Source: Nemertoderma westbladi (lineage: Eukaryota; Xenacoelomorpha; Nemertodermatida; Nemertodermatidae). Taken from it: a stretch of DNA of 64,000 nt. A program made the translations under genes and the position numbers. Positions 1-10,100 of the stretch are shown piece after piece (the first letter of the stretch is position 1; every line of letters starts with the position of its first letter). The stretch lies in contig JAUCBJ010003629.1 of assembly GCA_032718475.1 (NCBI GenBank), forward strand, positions 21,485 to 85,484, read 5' to 3'. Under the pieces are notes generated by a model that did no database searches, was not told where the DNA came from, and saw only the letters and a list, made by a program, of their open reading frames with translations.

Positions 1-135
1 CTACTACTACTACTACTGCTACTACCACTGCTACTGCTACTACTACTACTACTACTACTGCTACTACTACTACTGCTACTACTACTGCTACTACTACTGC
101 TACTACTACTACTGCTACTACTACTACTACTACTG
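1..135. repeat. (CTA)n microsatellite
   Basis: Trinucleotide CTA array with occasional CTG variants running from the window edge to about position 135. RTE-type LINE copies elsewhere in this window end in TAG repeats, so this could be the tail of a LINE lying outside the window on the minus strand, but no LINE sequence adjoins it here. Confidence 0.9.
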
Positions 136-702
136 TATTGATTTTACAGAATTAAGTAACTCGAAATAAACAAAGAGTCCAGGGAATAATGATCTTCCAT
201 CGCCTTCGTTTCAGGGATCATGTGGCTCAAATTTCGTCTAAAACGAGATATAGGCTACCTGCTGTCATAGGCATGGTGCTTACGGCGACTCTAATGCCAC
301 ATTCCAATTGCACTGTGTGTAGGCCTACACATACAGCCGGTCAGGCCATAATTGAACATAATTAGTGCGATTTGAAAGAAGTTAATTCAAATTTAAATCC
401 GGAACATTTGATATAATTCAATACACATCATGAGCCAAAACGAATAGGTACAAATTAATTATATAATTATATCAAATAACCTAAGTCAATGTGAAATAAT
501 AAATGTAAACAAATTTTCCAATTATTAAGGGATAGATTATTACGTAATAATGGAAAGAATAAAAAAAGATAAAAAGAAAGAAATGCTATTTATGTACGTA
601 ATTAATAATAATTACGTTATACTGTACGACTTTGGCAGACAGCTAATTTTACTAAGTATATTACTTACAATAATGCTGAAAAATTAAGGTGCCTGTAGCA
701 AA
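136..702. other. AT-rich intergenic stretch, nothing recognised
   Basis: No ORF of note, no recognisable protein motif and no clear repeat structure. It precedes the 25-bp minisatellite. Confidence 0.6.
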
Positions 703-1262
703 GTAAAAGGCAGTGGAGTGTGTAGAGTAGGCCTACAGTAGAGTGTATTGAGTAGGCCTACAGTAGAATGTGTAGAGTAGGCCTACAGTAGAATGTGTAG
801 AGTAGGCCTACAGTAAAATGTGTAGAGTATGACTACAGTAGAATGTGTACAGTAGACATACAGTAGAATGTGTAGGGTTGGCCTACAGTAGAATGTGTGA
901 GTAGGCCTACAGTAAAATGTGTAGAGTAGGCCTACAGTAGAATGTGTAGAGTAGGCCTACAGTAGAATGTGTAGAGTAGGCCTACAGTAGAATGTGTAGA
1001 GTAGGCCTACAGTAGAATGTGTAGAGTAGGCCTACAGTAGAATGTGTAGAGTAGGCCTACAGTAGAATGTGTAGAGTAGGCCTACAGTAGAATGTGTAGA
1101 GTAGGCCTACAGTAGAATGTGTAGAGTAGGCCTACAGTAGAATGTGTAGAGTAGGCCTACAGAAGAATGTGTAGAGTAGGCCTACAGTAGAATGTGTAGA
1201 GTAGGCCTACAGTAGAATGTGTAGAGTAGGCCTACAGTAGAATGTGTAGAGTAGGCCCACAG
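703..1262. repeat. 25-bp minisatellite, first block
   Basis: About 22 tandem copies of a 25-bp unit containing GTGTAGAGTAGGCCTAC. The first units are divergent and the later ones nearly identical. The block and the following LINE-tail sequence together form a roughly 624-bp unit that is repeated directly at 1327-1948. Confidence 0.9.
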
Positions 1263-1326
1263 TTGATCGGCATGCTGCATTGCTGCTGCATTTTTAAGAA
1301 TGCTGTGCCGGCTTGTCGATAAAATT

Positions 1327-1889
1327 AAAGTAAAAGGCAGTGGAGTGTGTAGAGTAGGCCTACAGTAGAGTGTATTGAGTAGGCCTACAGTAGAATGTGT
1401 AGAGTAGGCCTACAGTAGAATGTGTAGAGTAGGCCTACAGTAAAATGTGTAGAGTATGACTTCAGTAGAATGTGTACAGTAGACATACAGTATAATGTGT
1501 AGGGTAGGCCTACAGTAGAATGTGTGAGTAGGCCTACAGTAGAATGTGTAGAGTAGGCCTACAGTAGAATGTGTAGAGTAGGCCTACAGTAGAATGTGTA
1601 GAGTAGGCCTACAGTAGAATGTGTAGAGTAGGCCTACAGTAGAATGTGTAGAGTAGGCCTACAGTAGAATGTGTAGAGTAGGCCTACAGTAGAATGTGTA
1701 GAGTAGGCCTACAGTAGAATGTGTAGAGTAGGCCTACAGTAGAATGTGTAGAGTAGGCCTACAGTAGAATGTGTAGAGTAGGCCTACAGAAGAATGTGTA
1801 GAGTAGGACTACAGTAGAATGTGTAGAGTAGGCCTACAGTAGAATGTGTAGAGTAGGCCTACAGTAGAATGTGTAGAGTAGGCCCACAG
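1327..1889. repeat. 25-bp minisatellite, second block
   Basis: Same 25-bp unit and the same order of variant units at the start (GTGTATTGAGTAGG, then a unit with GTACAGTAGACATAC) as the first block. This shows that the whole block was duplicated as a unit rather than expanded unit by unit. Confidence 0.9.
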
Positions 1890-1891
1890 TT

Positions 1892-1990
1892 GATCGGCAT
1901 GCTGCATTGCTGCTGCATTTTTAAGAATGCTGTGCCGGCTTGTCGACAAAATTGCGCCGCCACAACTCCCTATCACACATGACATTTCAA
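1892..1990 (-). mobile_element. 3' tail of an RTE-type LINE (minus), also at 1263-1325
   Basis: The sequence here (GGCATGCTGC..., TTTTTAAGAATGCTGTGCC, GGCTTGTCGACAAAATTGCG) matches the sequence at 16712-16805. There it forms the 3' end of a minus-strand LINE with recognisable reverse transcriptase. A shorter, truncated copy lies at 1263-1325. The tail can fold on itself (GGCAT...ATGCTGTGCC). No coding part is attached in this place. Confidence 0.6.
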
Positions 1991-2249
1991 CTCTGAGTGC
2001 ACTTCACTGCGACCTGCACCTGGCAGCAGGGGTACAGGGCATGACCCAGCAGATGAGCTGCAGAGCCAATGTTGGGTCATGTGCGCCAGAGTAGATATGG
2101 GTGATGGGCCTCATATCTGACTCCACTGCGACACCCACCCTGTGGAATGGCAAACCAGGGTGTGGTATTTGCCCCGAGAGCTGACTCGGCAAAAAAGCAC
2201 CCCCCAACCCCAGGCCTACAGTAGAATGTGTACACCCAGTACAGTAGAA

Positions 2250-2850
2250 ACGAAAATTAATATTCAACCAAAATGAAGCCACACATCATTAACCAAACAT
2301 ACGTACTCGACCAAGTACAAAAAGATTTTAGTTCTCTACCAAATTTACGATCGGGGTTGGCATTAAAATCACCAACTATACAACATTGCGAGCCAGAAAA
2401 ATCAGAGAAAATACTATAACATTTCCATAAAATAGTCAACGTTGTCTGTTGAGTCACAAGGCATATATATATTTATCAACAATATCGGTTGAGTATCATT
2501 AACTATTGTTACTCCCATTAACCTCACTGTTGAATTTTTTATTTGTAATTAAAGAGGTTAAAGTCTCCCTCCAAAGAATGGCTAGTCCACCATGAGGTCA
2601 ACCACAGCGTGGACCGTCCTCTAGATCGACAGCTGCCACCCCATCACCTAAAAATCATGGTGAATTTTATTAAGATTAAAAATATCCTGTTTGTACATCC
2701 AAGTTTCTTGCAAAAAAATTATATCATAATTACTGCACAATTCCAATCACGTATAGGTTGTTTCTAATACCCTGGCAGTTATAAGAACAAATTCTCAGTT
2801 TATCATATTGGGCCATTGTTAATACAGTTTTCCTCACTTGCGCCCACCAC
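2250..2850 (-). mobile_element. LINE endonuclease fragment, degenerate
   Basis: Reading the minus strand gives pieces of an apurinic-type LINE endonuclease: NCQGIRNNL near 2790, a degenerate FARNLDVQTGYF near 2700 (compare the usual QETWL), then CCIVGDFNANPDRKFG near 2360, which carries the GDFNAN catalytic signature. The reading frame changes several times, so this is a dead fragment. The style is that of CR1/L2/jockey-group LINEs. No reverse transcriptase is attached. Confidence 0.6.
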
Positions 2851-2929
2851 TCCCACCAATATAACCATAACGTTTAACAATAGTCCCCTCAGGCCAGGCG
2901 TCAGGCTGGCTTCGATAGCTTAGCCACCT

Positions 2930-3060
2930 CACCATCGCACTTTTGTCTTTGTCTCTTGTGATTTGTCTCTTGTAAAACGTAGTCGGTAAAGCGTAAGACC
3001 TAAGATGCGAAAGTACTGGTTTCGATCCCGTATCTGGTCTTTCTATTGTTAAAGTTTACG
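2930..3060 (+). mobile_element. tRNA-derived SINE-like sequence
   Basis: An A-box-like stretch (TAGTCGGTAAAGC, near 2981) is followed about 40 bp later by a B-box-like GGTTTCGATCCC (near 3020), the spacing of a tRNA-type internal promoter. The flanks do not close into a tRNA cloverleaf, so a SINE head or pseudo-tRNA is more likely than a working gene. No poly(A) or target duplication was identified. Confidence 0.4.
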
Positions 3061-3270
3061 CAGATTCGTTTACATCTAGGGTGCTAGCATTTCTAGTATA
3101 AAGTTAAAATTGGACCAAAATTGTTCTAAAGCTATACAAGATATTTTAACATTCATATTCCTTATAAAATATGTTTATCACTGATTATTCTTAAAGCTAT
3201 AGAAATAAAAATTATATTTATAATTTTTCAAATTTTTTTTAATTATAAACGTTTTATTTCCTCTTTACAG

Positions 3271-3435
3271 TTGTGCTGATCTACTAGTTGGAACGATAAT
3301 TATACCCTTTAGCTTAGCCAATGATATCATGAAGTTATGGGCCTTTGGCGATATTTGGTGCGAGTTGTGGCTGGCGTTGGACGTGCTTTTATGTACGTCA
3401 TCGATTCTTAATATATGTATGATTGGGTTAGACAG
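3271..3435 (+). CDS. Exon of an amine-type GPCR (TM2 to DRY region)
   Basis: This is the only piece of an ordinary host gene I can see. It follows a good splice acceptor (CCTCTTTACAG at 3260-3270) and stops at a donor-like CAG/GTTAGT (3433-3441). The exon encodes about 55 residues: [17 protein letters not shown] (TM2), [17 protein letters not shown] (extracellular loop 1 into TM3, with the conserved Cys) and [15 protein letters not shown], ending at the D-R of the DRY motif. ALDVLxCTSSI and IPFSLAN are hallmarks of biogenic amine receptors, closest in style to alpha-2 adrenergic, octopamine and tyramine receptors. Such receptors sit in the plasma membrane and couple amines to G proteins. No other exon of the gene is recognisable in the window, so introns are long or the copy is partial. 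Exact ligand type cannot be told from one exon. Confidence 0.8.
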
Positions 3436-4076
3436 GTTAGTGCAAACTAATATACCGCATCTACCGATATTAAATAATGAATTAATAGAGGAAAAAATTG
3501 AAAAAATGTACATGGTTCCCATCCTTACCTTGATGATATCAGTATAAGTAATTGAGATTGATGGGTAAACGATGTAGACATAATTATATATGAGACAGGG
3601 AATATCTTGCATCAATTCGAGGCACCCACCACCTGGCATACATTGTCTAGTCAGTAAACATGATATATTAATTTATTGGAATTGAAGGAACATCTAATAA
3701 AAGTGTAAAATAATGAACCAATTCACTGTTTATTTCATGGAAATAAAATTGCACTTTATTTCCTATCCGCCCATGAGATATATAACTTGGCCAAAAGATT
3801 AAATCCTTCTAAACCTTACATACACGTATGTTTGAGCGGGAAGGTTAAAACTAATGGATATTTTCTCGGAATTACTTTTTTCGCTATTTCAGTTTCTTAA
3901 AATATTAAATCGTCACCGCGTTTCCCGCCATACTACTTTCATCACCCGTCTCGCTTTTCCCGCAAATTCTATAATTTATGGGTCTTTTGAAAAGCATTAT
4001 CATGAAAGAATCTGCATCATCAGGTCCAACACCTGCCCCATGCCAAATTTGGCGCTGCACCAGTATAGGCCATGCC
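3436..4076. other. Probable intron or intergenic DNA
   Basis: No recognised protein motif. If the receptor exon is functional, this is the start of its downstream intron. The end merges into the 30-bp minisatellite. Confidence 0.5.
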
Positions 4077-4168
4077 TACGACGTTAAATTATGAGACAGT
4101 AGGTCATGCGACGTTAAATTCTGAGACAGTAGGTCCTGCGACGTTAAATTCTGAGACAGTAGGTCCTG
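4077..4168. repeat. 30-bp minisatellite, left part cut off by BEL element 1
   Basis: Three copies of a 30-bp unit containing GACGTTAAATTCTGAGACAG. The array resumes at 15415, directly after the 3' LTR. The five bases TCCTG at 4164-4168 recur at 15415-15419 as the target-site duplication. Confidence 0.95.
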
Positions 4169-5351
4169 TGTAAAAGCTTTTGTGGGATAACTGATACGTT
4201 TGCCTTTGCTGGCCAGTTCCCCCCCAGTCGCTAGAATACTCTCAAAGGGATTTATAACTAAAATAGTGCAAGCTACCGGCTTATTGGCTGATGTGCTGTA
4301 CGGAGATATCTGGGCTCAGTTTAATCGGCCAACTAGCCTAGAGAGGTTGCCTAAGCCTTGCTGTCCGTGTCGGCCAATAGAATTTGCGTAGGCGTTGATT
4401 TCGACCTATCCCAGCGCTACTGAACTGAATTTCCTATCTCTATGCTCATCCTCTGTGTTGAACGGGAGCTTCGTGGAATAAGGGAGTTGGTATCTTCGTA
4501 TAGAGCAGTAGTCACATGTTTCTGTTGTTGTGTTCCCATTTTTCGCCATAACACCGGCTTTTGGAACAACTCTAGCAAAAACTGCTTAGATTATAGAAAG
4601 TATAACTGTTACCGGCGGTGTTACCTCACTTAATTTAACTGCACTAATCATATTGTTTGTACTGCTATTTACCGTCAGTTATTAATTGTATCGATTTGTT
4701 GATGAAATATTGTCATTTGGAGAATATTGATAAATCACCCAAATTTCCCAATTTCTTGATACACTACAGGTTAGAGAGACAGGCTATATATAACAATTGC
4801 GATTTATATCAATGTGGTGTGTATTGAATCTAATGTTATTTAGTAGACACTACCTGAGTCAATTGCTGTTCTCTTTATGTGTGATCAAATATACTGACGG
4901 TCGGCAGAATAGTGTGCATGATTGTGAGTGTGATGTGACTGGTAACAAAGCATTTCCTAAAGAATGCGACTTATACTTTAATCATAAGCCTTATCGTTGC
5001 GTTTAGTATAAGTCCTAGCTCTGTTTAAATAGATAGAGCGCCACGTCCTAAAGGAACTGTTAATATTTCCCGAAAGCCAATAATATCTGTCAGAAATTAA
5101 TTAATAACGATCTATCGAATAATACAGTAAGTTTACACTGCAACCTTACGCTGCAATAATAAAATTTAAGCAGCCGAATTCAGCCTCCTGGGTGTAGATC
5201 CATCGGGTGAATGATCGCGCATGGGCTGACTTCGGGTAATGTTTTGTATATTAGCATAAAATATTGTCGTATGCTAAAGGTGTTTTAATTAACTAAAAGA
5301 CATATAAATTTTGGCAGGTTAAACTGCTAAAGGTCTTCAAAAGCGCGAACA
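4169..5351 (+). repeat. 5' LTR of element 1
   Basis: Direct repeat of 14232-15414. Short ORFs inside it are the same in both copies and are not convincing genes. It holds a TATA-like TATATATAA and an AATAAA signal in the order expected for U3, R and U5. Confidence 0.95.
4785..4793 (+). promoter_or_regulatory. TATA-like box in the 5' LTR; AATAAA at 5158
   Basis: TATATATAA lies about 615 bp into the LTR, with AATAAA at 5158-5163 some 370 bp downstream. The same pair recurs in the 3' LTR (TATA at 14848). The order fits an LTR promoter and polyadenylation signal. The transcription start is not known. Confidence 0.5.
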
Positions 5352-7198
5352 GTAACAGTTATAATCTTATTGCAGTAGGCAATAAGGTTGCAAGATACCG
5401 TAGGAACCGGTACTTCTGTAGGTCTGTAGGCCTAACTGTCCTAACCGGTACTGCTGTATAAGTACATTAGTATTATTCGATTTTGATTATTGTATACCGG
5501 TAGGTCTTAGTATTTAATCAGGGAACGGCCGCCCTGATTTTTATTTGAGATTCTACTTATTTCTGTCGGTTTTATTTACTAGTAGGCTAATATTGAGCAG
5601 AAGGCGTGTGACCCTGCTCAGATTGTTCAGATAATTGTAGGCTGAGCTGCTGTCTGACTGTTGTTGAGTTTGGAGAGATTGCGGTGTGTGTAGAGTTGGT
5701 CTGATAAAGTGCCGTTAGTAAGTTGGGGCAGCCATATGCGGTAAGGTCAATCCCCTCTTAAAGAGTAAGTCGTACTACCGTGTTAGAACGCATACTAACT
5801 AACAGTTTCAGAATCTGCACATACTGTAGTTTGTTTAGGCTTGATAGTAGTCTGCCAGCGTTTAGTTTGTATTTTGTTTGAGTATTCTGTACGGGTAGCG
5901 TAATATTTATTATTCAGAGTTTATGCGATTATTCGCAACATTCATGTCCCCAAGTTTATTCCTACAGTAATTGTGCTTGTTATACATACCGTTATAGTTA
6001 AATTAACCTCGGTACTACATCAGGGCTGCTCGGCGTAGGTAAAGACTGGAGATTTTGTGCTTCGGTCACTCCAGCAGATGCCGTGGTTCTTTTAACTGTT
6101 CAAGTATATTTAACTACTGATTATTTGTTATACCGGTACTTGTACCTAATTTAGGGTTTAGTGTACAGTGCTTTCCGAAGTAATTAGTGTAGGCAGTATA
6201 TTTGTGTTGTAAAGTGGTTGATAGGCACATTCGTTAGCTCTATTAGCTTCTGGGTAGGAACAATCCGTGATACATAACGTAGTACCTATAGCGATACGGT
6301 TATAGGTCGTCAGGCGGTGGTATTTTCCTATCTGGACAGTGCAATATATTTACTACTACTTATTATTTTAAATACCGTAGTATCCTGTCTGTTGTAATAA
6401 CCAGAATTCTAACCCTTTGTTAGGCTGGTTTGTAGACTTCCTGTAAAATTACCCTAAAAATTCGTACGTAATATTTTGTTGTTGTGTTTAATTAGAGATT
6501 TAATCTCACTCGTATCGTAAGTAATTTGTAGATAAGTAACTTAGGCCAGTAGAATTATCTGTTTTAGTGTCTCAATAAGTAACACTTCACTGAGAGCGCA
6601 CAGCTTCTGTGTAGTGACTCCCCCAGAAATAATAACATTTATTTCAAATATTGACAAAAACCCATTTTAAACGGGTATATAAATATTATAAATCAACTCA
6701 AACGATTTATAAATAGTAGGCCTGCCATACAACAACTAGGTCTCAATATCAGTTGGACTACTGCTTAAATAACGGTAATAAAGTAAGTTAAAGTAACCAA
6801 GTAACCCTAAAATATTCAGAAATTCAATTATTCTAAAATAATTGACATACCAGTATTTACCATCGGCTTATTATATTTATTTCTATAAATTTGAGCTGAA
6901 ATCATACCGGTACTCTGTAATTAATTCTAGTCCATAATTATACTTATATATACTATCAGTGTAAGCTGTATACCGGTATTCACGATAGGCCTATTATATA
7001 TTTATATATATTTGTGCTAAAATTATATACCGGTACTCTGTGACAAACCTAGTTTACAATACTTATATATACTATAAGTGTATACCGGTATTCTAATATA
7101 TTGTAATTAATTACCGGTACTAGGCTAACAGTGATACTGAATTACTAGACTTGCTTTGACTGTAAAATAGCAATAGGCATTCAACTGTACAATCAAAC
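5352..7198 (+). other. Element 1 untranslated leader with TACCGGTA-type palindromes
   Basis: A 1.85-kb leader between LTR and gag. ACCGGT occurs nine times (5406, 5444, 5496, 6132, 6906, 6972, 7029, 7084, 7113), mostly as TACCGGTA. The last part, from 6904, contains a degenerate tandem duplication of about 123 bp. The sequence directly after the LTR is GTAACAG, with no TGG as expected for a tRNA-3'-end primer site. Confidence 0.7.
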
Positions 7199-10100
7199 AT
7201 GTCTGACACAAAACGGGCACTGTCAGATAGTTCGGATCCCCTTCTCATCCTTCCTGTAGCCGTACTCAAAAGGGTATTGATTGCGGTGGAGGAGCACCAG
7301 ATGGATTGGGCGAAAAGTGAGCGATCGACCAAGGATAGTTATGCGGGATACACGAAGGAGGAACTGAAGTCTATTGTCGAGACGCAATGGAATTTCCCCG
7401 GACCCGGACTCCCGTTTAACTTATCGAAAGCTGGCTGGGAGGACTTATACAGGATGGGAGTGGTATGGAACACTAGGGATTCGGCTATGTGGAAGGGGTC
7501 GGTAGCAGAATATGCACAGAGATTCTTCAGCTCTCTGCGGCGATTGGAGGAGCAGCTGTTTCAGCGGCCTTACGGACCTCGGGAGCAGGAAGAGCTGCTT
7601 TATCAAGTTCGCGAACGAGTTCTGTGGATCAGACTAATTCTTTCAGCCTATGAGAAAGTCTCAAGGATAAGCCAAGATACGTCGTTGCGGGTCGCCGTAA
7701 AGACTTTGTTCTGGCGTGTGAGTCTTAAAGTCCAAGCAACGACTCAATGGAAAGCTCTGCTAACCGAGCACATGACCCAAGGAGAATCAACAGATGCCGT
7801 CTTTTCTCAAGTGGAAGGCGAAGCGACGGCAGAGAAACCTCAGAAGAAGGACGCAAGCGTTACGTCACCTGATGAAGGCGATACCACTGATCCTGAAGGC
7901 GGAGGAAATAGATCTCGTTCCAACAGACGGAGAAGAATGCCTCACCGTCAGAAATTGCCTAATCTGCCCCCAGCTGGGAGAAGGCAACTAGCTAGCACAG
8001 ACTTAGGTAGTACAGAACCCACAGACCAAATTATTGCAGTAGAAAGACTCCCTACTGTAGTAGATGAGCCTGAAATAATTAGGCCTGTTCTTGAAATCAC
8101 CCCTTCGGTGATAGAGACACCTGTACTCCCAGAAACTGCCTATAAATTCCCTTTGTACAGTACTAAACTACCTGTGCCCAGTAGGACTGTTCCCGAGTCC
8201 GAACCCGTCCTGGACGCCGAGCGAGAGATCAAGAATTTATCGCCCGTCGTCTCTCGCTCGCCCGCTACTACGTTGGCGACTCCCGCTTCGGCGGTTGAGT
8301 GGGTAGCTGAGGGACGACGGGAGATGGGTCTCCTGCTCGAGCAGCTGAGGGAACACTGTTTGTGCTCCTCTCAGCAAGTCCGGGAAATGGAAGAGACTGT
8401 TCAGCAGCTCAAGGGAACAGTAAGGGAAAGTAGGTTAGAGTTGCAAAAAGTGCAGCAAAGTATCGCACTAGAATGCGACAAATTAGTCAACCTACAAAAG
8501 GGAATACCAATAACCCCTGTAACAGTGTGTCAGCCTGTTAGGTCTGAAGTATTACATGCGCAAGGTGTGGAGCCTACACGCATCTATACTGCTAGTGAAG
8601 TAGAAACTCCTATAGCAAACCCTATTAAGGGTGATTATACGCCTGTTGTTAATGACATTCCCAATAGACCTGATAATAATCCGAGAAATTTATATACCGA
8701 TAACTCGATATTCAATAACACGATGGCCCAAGAAAGTTTTACGCGTCAAATGGCTAGAACCGAAGCCCGTCAAGCGGTAAAGGTTGGAGAGATAGTCAAG
8801 TTCAATGGAGATGAGATGAAATGGTTACCTTTTAATGAATATTATAAAGATAACATACAGAACTCTGTGTTATCCAACGGAGAGAAACTTAGATTCCTCA
8901 TCGAGTGCTTGGAAGGACCTCCCAAGTCAATGGCGTTAAAATTTATTGGACATCCAGATGGATTAAGACAAGTTTGGGATACACTAAACATCAGGTATGG
9001 TAATAGGAATAACATAGCTAGGTATTTATATGCGAAATTAATGGCCCCCCGAAAGTTTCTTAGCAGCGGGATTATAGAGTTTTCCGATGAGATTCAGGAG
9101 ATCTGTAGACAACTAGATTGGTTAGGTAAGTCTCATGAATACCAGAATTCTATGGTTGTAGGAGCCTTAGCATCTACTTTGCCCAAGGGTGGAGTAGGTA
9201 CACGCTGGGACAAGAAGGTGTTATATACGATGGAACAACAACAACGAGACCCTACCATGGCTGATCTCATGTCATTCTTGGATGGCGAAGTGAAATTACA
9301 ACTCCTAAAGCAATCCAGAGAGAAAACACCGGAAAATATGGTAAGTGAGAAACCCGTTTCTAGGAGAAGAGTAACACCGGTGTGTTATACTGATGACGGT
9401 GAAAGCCAAGCTTCTCAAGAAGAAGACAGCGGGAAAGACACCGAGAAATTTTACTATGTTAACAAGACCTCAAAGGACGTAAGTAAATCTAAAGCTCGAA
9501 CCCATGACAGGAGAGAACAGGTTGCTAAGACTCCTCTTCAGTTTCCTAACAGAGTACACGGAAGAAAGCCCGAAGAAAGAACAAGAGTGCATAACGTCAC
9601 CCAAAATAAGGTGAGTAACATTAAACCCAACTGTGCGCTGTGCGACGGGCCCCACCGTTTGAGTGCGTGTGCGGAATTCCTAAAGAAATCCCTTGTAGAC
9701 AGACGTACAGTTGTGTGGGACAAGCGGTTATGCTATAATTGCCTCAGACGCGGACACCAGCGGCGAACCTGTTACTCCGACATAAAGTGTGCAAAGTGCG
9801 GTGCGAAACATCACATCTTGTTACAAAGTGAATTCGAACGAAACAGCCCGAGTCAGGTAAGTGAGCCCAAATCACATGTCCAATTCAGTGATGTGAACGA
9901 CACTGACCAAAGTTCTGAGTGGGAAGGATTCTATACGGACGAATTCTCCGACGCCAACGAATCCTGTTACCTAATAAATACCGCAGTGTATCGAGCACTT
10001 ACTTACGAAAAGGACACCGACAATGAGTTCTCCCCAACTAACTTTGACAGACAACCATCCTGGAAACCTTCAACTTCCAACGTAGGAATCAGAGAATTTC

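Noticed and set aside
703-1889. CRISPR-like array
   Set aside because: The 25-bp units are directly contiguous with no unique spacers, and the setting is eukaryotic: a minisatellite.
3265-3639. Minus-strand ORF of 124 residues over the receptor exon
   Set aside because: The plus strand gives a clear receptor exon with splice sites; the minus frame has no recognisable motif.
4200-5006. Small ORFs in the element 1 LTR, repeated at 14263-15069
   Set aside because: They are identical because the LTRs are identical. No motif or start context supports translation.
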